49,362 nt of DNA from Gaiellales bacterium (GTDB taxonomy: Bacteria > Actinomycetota > Thermoleophilia > BMS3ABIN01). This document shows, piece by piece, positions 44,174-49,362 of the stretch. The notes under the pieces were generated by a model, which did not search any database, was not told the DNA's origin, and saw only the letters and a list, made by a program, of their open reading frames with translations. Position numbers and translations under genes: made by a program. Location: contig QZKG01000052.1 of the NCBI GenBank assembly GCA_003599855.1, positions 1 through 49,362 of the forward strand, in the 5' to 3' direction. Positions within the stretch are counted from its first letter, which is position 1; every line of letters begins with the position of its first letter.

Positions 44174-45757
44174 TCAGCCGGCCTGGGCGAAGCCGGTGGT
44201 GCCTTCCACGTCCTCCTCGAAGGAGGAGCTCCTGCCGAGGGCCCGCAGGAAATATTCCACCACCTGAGGGTCGAACTGGCTGCCGCAACATCGTCTCAGC
44301 TCGGCGACCGCCTGCTCGTCGGAGAGCGCCTTGCGATAAGGGCGATCCGAGGTCATCGCCTCGAAGGCGTCGGCAACGGCCAGGATGCGAGCCTCGAGGG
44401 GAATCGCCTCGCCGGACAGGCCATAGGGGTAGCCTTTCCCGTCGAAGCGCTCGTGATGGTGGCGCACCGCCTCCTTGATCACGTCGGGCAGCTTGACCGG
44501 ATCAAGGATCTTGCTGCTGACGATCGGGTGTTTCTTCATCAGCCGCCACTCCTCGGTCGACAGCTGCTGCGGCTTGCCGAGCACCTCGTCAGGAATGCCG
44601 ATCTTGCCGATGTCGTGCAGATAACCCGCGAACCTGAGCATCTCCAGGTCGTCGTCGCTGAACCCGAGGGCCCGCCCGATCATCAGGGCGTATTTCGAGA
44701 CCCAGTCCGAGTGCCCGCGGGTGGAGGGATCCTTGGCGTCTATGGTTTCTGCCAGCGACTTGATGGTCCCGGCGAAGGCTTCCTCCATCGCTTCGTGGGT
44801 GAGCGCGTGCCCCACCGCGACGGCCCCCTGGTTGACGATGGCGCGACAGAGGTCCGCCCTCTCGAGGTCCATGGGGCTGCGGTCCCAGCTCCTCTGTTCA
44901 CCGATGCAGACCACTCCGCGGGCGATGTCCGAAACCACCAGGGGAAAGAGCAGCACGGACTTGGCGTTGTGCATGATGGACCGCTCGGGGAGCGGCATCA
45001 CCTTGCATACCTCTTCGCGGCGGCCGCCGACTATCACCATCTCTCGTGAGGAGATGGCCCTTTCAAAATCAGGCAGATCTGCCAGCGGCAGCGACTGCCC
45101 GATAAACGAGCTCCATTCGATATCCCTGCGTACTGGATGCGCAGCCACGACCTTCAGGTTCTCCCCGTGCTGGTCCAGCAGCGCCACCATGCAGAACGAC
45201 GCCTCGATAGCCTGGGCGATGCGCACGGACAGCACCTGCAGAACCTGTTCGATCTTGAGGGAGGAGGTGACAGTCTTGGAGACGTCGACCATCAGCTTGA
45301 GCCGCTTCACCCTCTCGTGTTCCGCGGCGAGTGCCCGCTCTTTCTCAACGATGATGCTGCGCCTGAACAGGCTCAGGCCGATTCCGGTTGCGGCGAAGAG
45401 AGCGCAGCGCGCCCCCACCTCTATGATGCCTTCCGCGCCCAGGCTTGCGTATGAATAATGAGGTATAAAGGCCAGGAAGTAGGCGGTGATGGTGACGGCA
45501 GTCACCAGAATGGCGGCACGCACCCGCAGGAACCTCGCAGCGACGGCGACCGGTATGAAGTAGCCGATGAAGATCAGCTCCTGGGCTGTGTTGGAACGGT
45601 AGCTCGCCAATTCGAGGGCGATCAGAACGGCCAAGGCGCCTGCGGCCGCCACGGACGCTCCCTTGAACTCCGAACGCCAGCGCCTCAGCGGTGTGGCTTC
45701 GCTGCCTGTATGGTCCAGATGGCCGTCCGGGGAGTGGGCTAAGCTGACCTCGTTCAT
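44174..45757 (-). CDS. Membrane GAF-HD-GYP protein (c-di-GMP phosphodiesterase type)
   Basis: About 527 residues. Four or five N-terminal helices (such as VAAAGALAVLIALELA and LFAATGIGLSLFRR) are followed by a helical linker, a GAF domain (ASFCMVALLDQHGENLKVV), and an HD-GYP domain with the complete site HDIGKIGIPDEVL, HPIVSSKIL, HHHERFDGKGYPYGL and ADAFEAMTSDRPYR. There is no GGDEF. It should degrade c-di-GMP. The ATG at 45757 follows AAGGGCGG; an upstream ATG lacks a site. It is divergent from the next gene and convergent with the GT-PHP gene (28 bp). Confidence 0.9.
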   Translation of the reverse strand: MNEVSLAHSPDGHLDHTGSEATPLRRWRSEFKGASVAAAGALAVLIALELASYRSNTAQELIFIGYFIPVAVAARFLRVRAAILVTAVTITAYFLAFIPHYSYASLGAEGIIEVGARCALFAATGIGLSLFRRSIIVEKERALAAEHERVKRLKLMVDVSKTVTSSLKIEQVLQVLSVRIAQAIEASFCMVALLDQHGENLKVVAAHPVRRDIEWSSFIGQSLPLADLPDFERAISSREMVIVGGRREEVCKVMPLPERSIMHNAKSVLLFPLVVSDIARGVVCIGEQRSWDRSPMDLERADLCRAIVNQGAVAVGHALTHEAMEEAFAGTIKSLAETIDAKDPSTRGHSDWVSKYALMIGRALGFSDDDLEMLRFAGYLHDIGKIGIPDEVLGKPQQLSTEEWRLMKKHPIVSSKILDPVKLPDVIKEAVRHHHERFDGKGYPYGLSGEAIPLEARILAVADAFEAMTSDRPYRKALSDEQAVAELRRCCGSQFDPQVVEYFLRALGRSSSFEEDVEGTTGFAQAG

Positions 45758-45957
45758 AAAACCGCCCTTAAGAACTCGAAGGCTCCTTGCGCCGACAGGA
45801 TGTCGGGGCAAGGAATAGCCCCCCTTTCATCTCCGAACATCGGCATTTTGGCTCCCTGACTTGATGGCGCGAGCAGGTCAGACGGGTGGCTCACCGGCTT
45901 AACTGATGTTTGGGCGCAGGTCCGTGTCCATAATAGACTGGGCAAGACCAACACAGG

Positions 45958-47283
45958 ATGAAGCGACCATTTCCGACCATGCCGCGAAGAAGCAGGATAA
46001 AAACCATATCGGCGCTGATTGCGATCATGCTGGCGGCTCTCGCTGTGATCTGGCTGGCGTCGTCCCCGCGCGCGGGGGGACCGCGCCAATACAGCGTTGC
46101 CGGAAGCTCTCCCGCCTTCGGTGTGAACGCCCCGGGGGTGCTGGACGACCTGCCGGCATCGGGCGCCAGTGAACTACTGGGCTCCCTGGGCCTGGGCTCG
46201 GATGCCGATTTTCAGGATTACGCGCTGGGGTTGCTGGACGAGCTCGGCGCCGGCTGGGTACGCATCGACTTCCGGTTCGATGGGAAGCGCTTCATCGTCC
46301 CCGGAGCCTATCTGGAGAAGCTGGAGGCTAACGGCATCGAGGTCGTCGCCTGCCCGCGCGCGCCCGCCCCCCTCGACGCCGACTCTCTGGCTGTCTATGA
46401 AAAAGCCCTCAGCGAGAGTGTCGCCTCCCATCCCTCCATCCGTGTCTGGCTGATCGACAGCGAGTTCGAGGCCGGTGCGCCGGACCAGGAGAGATACCTG
46501 GAGCTGTTCCTGGCCGGCAGCCGCGCGGTGAGAGCCGCTTGCCCGGACTGTCGCGTCGGGCTGGCGGGTCCCCGTATGGATGGACCTGCGGGGCAGGACA
46601 CGCTGGCATATTACGATTCCCTCCTGGCCAGCCTCTCCGGCAGCGAGGGCGCGCGCTTCGATATTTTCGACGTCAGCTGCTACGGCCCCGCTGGTGCGGC
46701 CGGCCAACTTGAAGCAACCCTGTCTGAGTACCAGGGACTGCTGGAAAAACACGGCATGGAGGCGGGAACAAGACTGTGGGTTACCGAGTGCGCGACCTAC
46801 TCCGGCCAGCCAGCCGATCCGCCGGGCCTGCCGGCCCAGAGCGAAGAGCAGCAGGCAGCCGAACTGGTCGAACGCTTCGTGGCGCTGCTGGGCGCAGGTG
46901 TCGAGCGGGTCGCCTGGGCGGAGCTCTACGACCTCCGCAGCTATGGGGGGATACCCGGCGGCTTTCATGATCACAGCGGCCTCATTTGTAACGGCCTCGG
47001 CGGCTCCTGCGCCGCTGGAGACCAAAAACAGGCATTCGGCGCATACCAGCTGCTGATAGAAAAAACACGCGGTTTCGTGGGGGTAAGCCGGCTCGCTCCC
47101 GGCCAGTACCGTTTCGACTTGGGCCACGGCCGCGACCCGGTGTATGTCGTATGGTCCGCGGAGGGAACCGCGCTGTCCCCGGAGCTGGAAGGGCCTGTGC
47201 GATATACCGATATCAATGGTTACGTTTACGAGACCTCCACCCTGGAGCCCCGGGATGCGCCGGTCTTTGTCCATAAGCTGTAG
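45958..47283 (+). CDS. Membrane-anchored glycoside-hydrolase-like protein
   Basis: A 441-residue protein with a signal-anchor (ISALIAIMLAALAVIWLASS) and a TIM-barrel-like domain resembling GH39/GH5-type endoglycosidases: GWVRIDFRFDG, SIRVWLIDSEFEAG (where a Glu stands at the usual acid/base NEP site), FDIFDVSCYGP and RLWVTECATYSG (usual nucleophile Glu). A C-terminal beta domain follows (YVVWSAEGTALSPELEGPV). Both Glu are kept but the preceding Asn is Ser, so activity is uncertain. Ribosome site and start are weak; an ATG at 45979 is possible. A CATAAT/TAATAG hexamer at 45929-45936 may be its -10. Confidence 0.65.
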   Translation: MKRPFPTMPRRSRIKTISALIAIMLAALAVIWLASSPRAGGPRQYSVAGSSPAFGVNAPGVLDDLPASGASELLGSLGLGSDADFQDYALGLLDELGAGWVRIDFRFDGKRFIVPGAYLEKLEANGIEVVACPRAPAPLDADSLAVYEKALSESVASHPSIRVWLIDSEFEAGAPDQERYLELFLAGSRAVRAACPDCRVGLAGPRMDGPAGQDTLAYYDSLLASLSGSEGARFDIFDVSCYGPAGAAGQLEATLSEYQGLLEKHGMEAGTRLWVTECATYSGQPADPPGLPAQSEEQQAAELVERFVALLGAGVERVAWAELYDLRSYGGIPGGFHDHSGLICNGLGGSCAAGDQKQAFGAYQLLIEKTRGFVGVSRLAPGQYRFDLGHGRDPVYVVWSAEGTALSPELEGPVRYTDINGYVYETSTLEPRDAPVFVHKL

Positions 47284-47341
47284 GCTGTTATAAAATCGCA
47301 GTGGCGGCTCCAGCCCGCCCTGAAGACGATGGAGGTATGCT

Positions 47342-48328
47342 GTGCGAAGAACCTGCCGGACATTCCTGCTTGCGGCGCTCGTGGCGGCTGCAGCCGCCCT
47401 GGGCGGCTGCCTGCCTGGCGACGACAACGGAGGCGGTGAAGCTGACGTCCCGGTCCCGATGTGGCAGGACCTGCTCACCGACATCACCTTTGCCGACGCC
47501 AACACAGGCATCGTTTCCGGATGGGGCGGGCGCCTGCTCAGGACCGTCGACGGAGGCGCCACCTGGGTTCAGACAAAAACCGGGACAGAGGCAGATCTCA
47601 ACTCGGTAGCGTTCCTGGACGGCAGCGTCGCCGTGGCGGTGGGAGCGGGCGGGAAGATGCTCCGCACGACCGACGCGGGCATGACCTGGAAGGAGCTGGA
47701 ATCACCTACGGGGGAGACGCTCAACCAGGTCGTGCGCGCGGGAAACAGCCTCGCCATCGCCGCCGGCTGGAACGGGACCATCCTGACCTCCGCGGACAAA
47801 GGCGTCACCTGGGACGCCACCACCGTCGACTTCCCGAACAACTACATATCGCTGGACTACAGCCAGGGGGTAGGGATGCTGGTGAGCTCGGGCGGTTACG
47901 TCTACCGGACCCTCGACGGAGCGGCGAGTTGGGAGGCGATCCCGTTGCCAGAGAACACGCTGCCGGCCTCAGTGAGCCTGTTCGGCGGCTCCAGGGCGCT
48001 GCTCGTGGGACAGTTCGGCGAGATGCTGGTATCCAACAACTCCGGCGCCGACTGGTACGAGGGATCCAGCATCCTGACGGCAGACTTGCTCTGCTCCTCG
48101 TTCGTCGGGAGCCCCGACGCCGCCCTCGCCGGCGGCTGGGACGGAGTGATGATCCGCACTGCCGACGGCGGCAGCACCTGGAGCACCGTGACGGCAGGTA
48201 CGGGCAGGCCGATCCGGGCGATCGAGGCTCTCGACGCGCTGACGGTGTTTGCCGTGGGTGATGGTGACACCATCATCGTGAGCCGCGATGGCGGCAATAC
48301 CTGGCAAGAGGTCAAGAACAAGCCTTGA
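47342..48328 (+). CDS. Lipoprotein with Ycf48/BNR-type beta-propeller repeats
   Basis: A 328-residue lipoprotein: signal RTFLLAALVAAAAALGG, lipobox LGGC, then about seven repeats of the form GxxLRTVDGGATW (RTVDGGATW, RTTDAGMTW, TSADKGVTW, RTLDGAASW, SNNSGADW, RTADGGSTW, SRDGGNTW). The repeats build a Ycf48/sialidase-like propeller; Ycf48 aids photosystem II assembly in cyanobacteria, but in non-phototrophs the role is unknown. GTG start after GATGGAGG. It lies 58 bp after the hydrolase-like gene, possibly in one operon. Confidence 0.85.
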   Translation: MRRTCRTFLLAALVAAAAALGGCLPGDDNGGGEADVPVPMWQDLLTDITFADANTGIVSGWGGRLLRTVDGGATWVQTKTGTEADLNSVAFLDGSVAVAVGAGGKMLRTTDAGMTWKELESPTGETLNQVVRAGNSLAIAAGWNGTILTSADKGVTWDATTVDFPNNYISLDYSQGVGMLVSSGGYVYRTLDGAASWEAIPLPENTLPASVSLFGGSRALLVGQFGEMLVSNNSGADWYEGSSILTADLLCSSFVGSPDAALAGGWDGVMIRTADGGSTWSTVTAGTGRPIRAIEALDALTVFAVGDGDTIIVSRDGGNTWQEVKNKP

Positions 48329-48352
48329 CGCGCTGCGGCGAAGCGGGGATGC

Positions 48353-48429
48353 TGGTGGGCGTACCTGGATTCGAACCAGGGACCTCATCCTTATCAGAGA
48401 TGCGCTCTAACCGACTGAGCTATACGCCC
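48353..48429 (-). tRNA. tRNA-Ile (anticodon GAT)
   Basis: A 77-base tRNA with encoded CCA (48353-48355). The acceptor GGGCGTA (48423-48429) pairs with TACGCCC; the D arm reads AGCTCAGTCGGTTAGAGC, the anticodon loop CTGATAA gives GAT, and the T arm is CCTGGTTCGAATCCAGG. All arms pair fully. Confidence 0.97.
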
Positions 48430-48466
48430 TTGAATGCCATGGAGGGCACGAGTTGCCCGGCTAGAT

Positions 48467-48497
48467 AGTTTAGCCAATCGGGGTACCCCGTTGTCAA
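48467..48497 (-). promoter_or_regulatory. Possible promoter of tRNA-Ile
   Basis: On the minus strand a perfect TTGACA (48492-48497) is followed after 19 bases by TAAACT (48467-48472), 38 bases before the tRNA. The long spacer lowers confidence. Confidence 0.4.
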
Positions 48498-48563
48498 GCT
48501 GCCACTGGATCTTTTTACGCTTCCCCCGGCAACGGCCGGCGACGGGGCCTCCCGCTGCCGTTT

Positions 48564-48593
48564 CTGGCATGAGGCCCCCTCCTGCTCTATAAT
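48564..48593 (+). promoter_or_regulatory. Promoter of the bifunctional-nuclease gene
   Basis: TATAAT (48588-48593) with CTGGCA (48564-48569) 18 bases upstream. An inverted repeat GGGGCCTC/GAGGCCCC (48544-48551 and 48571-48578) brackets the -35. The start codon is 23 bases downstream of the -10. Confidence 0.6.
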
Positions 48594-48616
48594 GGAAACC
48601 AGCAGAGGTGAGCGCA

Positions 48617-49102
48617 TTGAAAGAAATGGTCCTTTACGGCATCAGCTTCGACGTCATCGGCAAGCAGCCGATCATTCTCCTGAAAACGGCTGACGCCAAC
48701 AAATTCCTTCCCATCTGGATCGGTCACCAGGAAGCGGCGGCGATCCTGATCAAGCTCCAGGGCACAGATCTTCCCCGGCCCATGACCCACGACCTGATGT
48801 CGTCCATCATCGAACAGCTCAGCGCAGAAGTGCTGAAGGTCACTGTGACCGAGCTGAAGGAGAACACCTTCTATGCTCTCCTGACGCTGCGCCTTGATTC
48901 GGGCGAGATCGAGGTGGATTCCCGGCCCAGTGACGCCCTGGCGCTGGCAGTGCGTACCAATGCTCCGATCTTCGCCTCGGAGCAGCTCATCGAGGATAAC
49001 GCCATCGAGTTCGACCATGAGGTCGAAGACCCCGAGGAAGTGGTCGACCGCTTCCGCGAGTTCCTCAAGGACGTCTCGCCGGAAGACTTCGTGGACGACT
49101 AG
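48617..49102 (+). CDS. Bifunctional nuclease family (DUF151) protein
   Basis: A 161-residue protein of the BFN family: KEMVLYGISFDVIGKQPIIL, FLPIWIGHQEAAAILIKLQG, PRPMTHDLMSSIIEQL and the signature VDSRPSDALALAVRTNAPIF. Plant and bacterial members have DNase and RNase activity, but the role in bacteria is unclear. The TTG at 48617 has AGAGGTGAG four bases upstream; GTG 48608 and ATG 48626 are alternatives. It has its own promoter and an acidic tail (EFLKDVSPEDFVDD). Confidence 0.9.
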   Translation: MKEMVLYGISFDVIGKQPIILLKTADANKFLPIWIGHQEAAAILIKLQGTDLPRPMTHDLMSSIIEQLSAEVLKVTVTELKENTFYALLTLRLDSGEIEVDSRPSDALALAVRTNAPIFASEQLIEDNAIEFDHEVEDPEEVVDRFREFLKDVSPEDFVDD

Positions 49103-49181
49103 GCGGGCGGGCGGCCATCCGGACGACATGGCATGTCCCGGGAATGCCGACCCCGGGGGCAGCGCCAGCCCTGCGCCTTAC

Positions 49182-49362
49182 TTACAGACCTACATAGGTA
49201 GCCAGCCTGGCCCCGCTCCCTTGCAGCATGTCCTTGAACTCCGGCGACATCAGGATGTGGAGCTCCTCCTCACGCTCCCGGCAATAACTGGATGCAGCCG
49301 CCAGCGTCTCGTCGCAGTAACCCGGGTGGCACATCAGCTCGAGGGTGCCACTCCCTTTCTTC
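49182..49362 (-). CDS. YdjC/ChbG-type carbohydrate deacetylase, partial
   Basis: Only the last 60 residues are in the window. GTLELMCHPGYCDETLAAAS followed by SYCREREEELHILMSPEFKD is the conserved C-terminus of YdjC/HpnK-like polysaccharide deacetylases; the MCHPG histidine is a metal ligand in the family. The stop TAA is at 49182-49184. The rest of the gene lies beyond the window, so the substrate cannot be guessed. Confidence 0.75.
   Translation of the reverse strand, partial: KKGSGTLELMCHPGYCDETLAAASSYCREREEELHILMSPEFKDMLQGSGARLATYVGL

Overview
The window is about 49 kb of GC-rich bacterial chromosome, densely packed with mostly housekeeping genes. It most resembles a deep-branching member of the Actinomycetota. 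The evidence is a DUF3662-FHA / FHA / PP2C / FtsW / PBP / PASTA-kinase cluster (32300-39532), a CDP-alcohol phosphatidyltransferase next to inositol-3-phosphate synthase (39627-41504), many GTG and TTG starts, and several apparently leaderless genes. The genus cannot be named from the sequence. No phage, insertion sequence or CRISPR array is visible, and no gene-free stretch exceeds 300 bases.

Layout. 1-800: a less GC-rich insert-like patch with a HigB/RelE-type toxin and a cut-off HTH antitoxin, a tRNA 3'-end-like sequence and two terminators. 797-9509 (minus): hpf and comF; a nucleotidyltransferase coupled to mtnA; ahcY; then phosphoglucose/phosphomannose isomerase and phosphomannomutase, which with the nucleotidyltransferase form a GDP-mannose-type sugar-nucleotide route; a lipoprotein and an unknown gene. 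9620-10548 (plus): rplM-rpsI with a textbook promoter and terminator. 10551-14148: ornithine/alanine-racemase-like enzyme, NTF2-like lipoprotein, acyltransferase, yqeK. 14176-24196 (plus): glmM-glmS, acpS, nnr, a CBS protein, alr, cca and an ABC exporter, so mostly wall-precursor and repair functions. 24207-30442 (minus): a GGDEF/HD-GYP protein, a zinc ribbon, pheA, a DUF4446 protein, an anchored CARDB-like protein, tRNA-Leu and a coiled-coil lipoprotein.

30568-39532 (plus) is a cell-envelope growth and signalling operon: a Ser/Thr kinase fused to a polytopic membrane domain, two FHA proteins, a PP2C phosphatase, FtsW/RodA, a transpeptidase, and PknB with four PASTA repeats. 39627-44145 continues with inositol phospholipid genes: a phosphatidyltransferase, Ino1 with an unusual lysine-rich tail, a small membrane protein, and a glycosyltransferase fused to a PHP domain. 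44174-49362 holds a GAF/HD-GYP protein, a glycoside-hydrolase-like protein, a Ycf48-like lipoprotein, tRNA-Ile, a bifunctional-nuclease-family protein, and the end of a YdjC-type deacetylase.

The points most worth a second look are the GT4-PHP fusion beside the inositol lipid genes, the kinase fused to a multi-helix membrane domain, the histone-H1-like tail on Ino1, and a recurring promoter form that places the predicted transcription start on the start codon of at least four genes.
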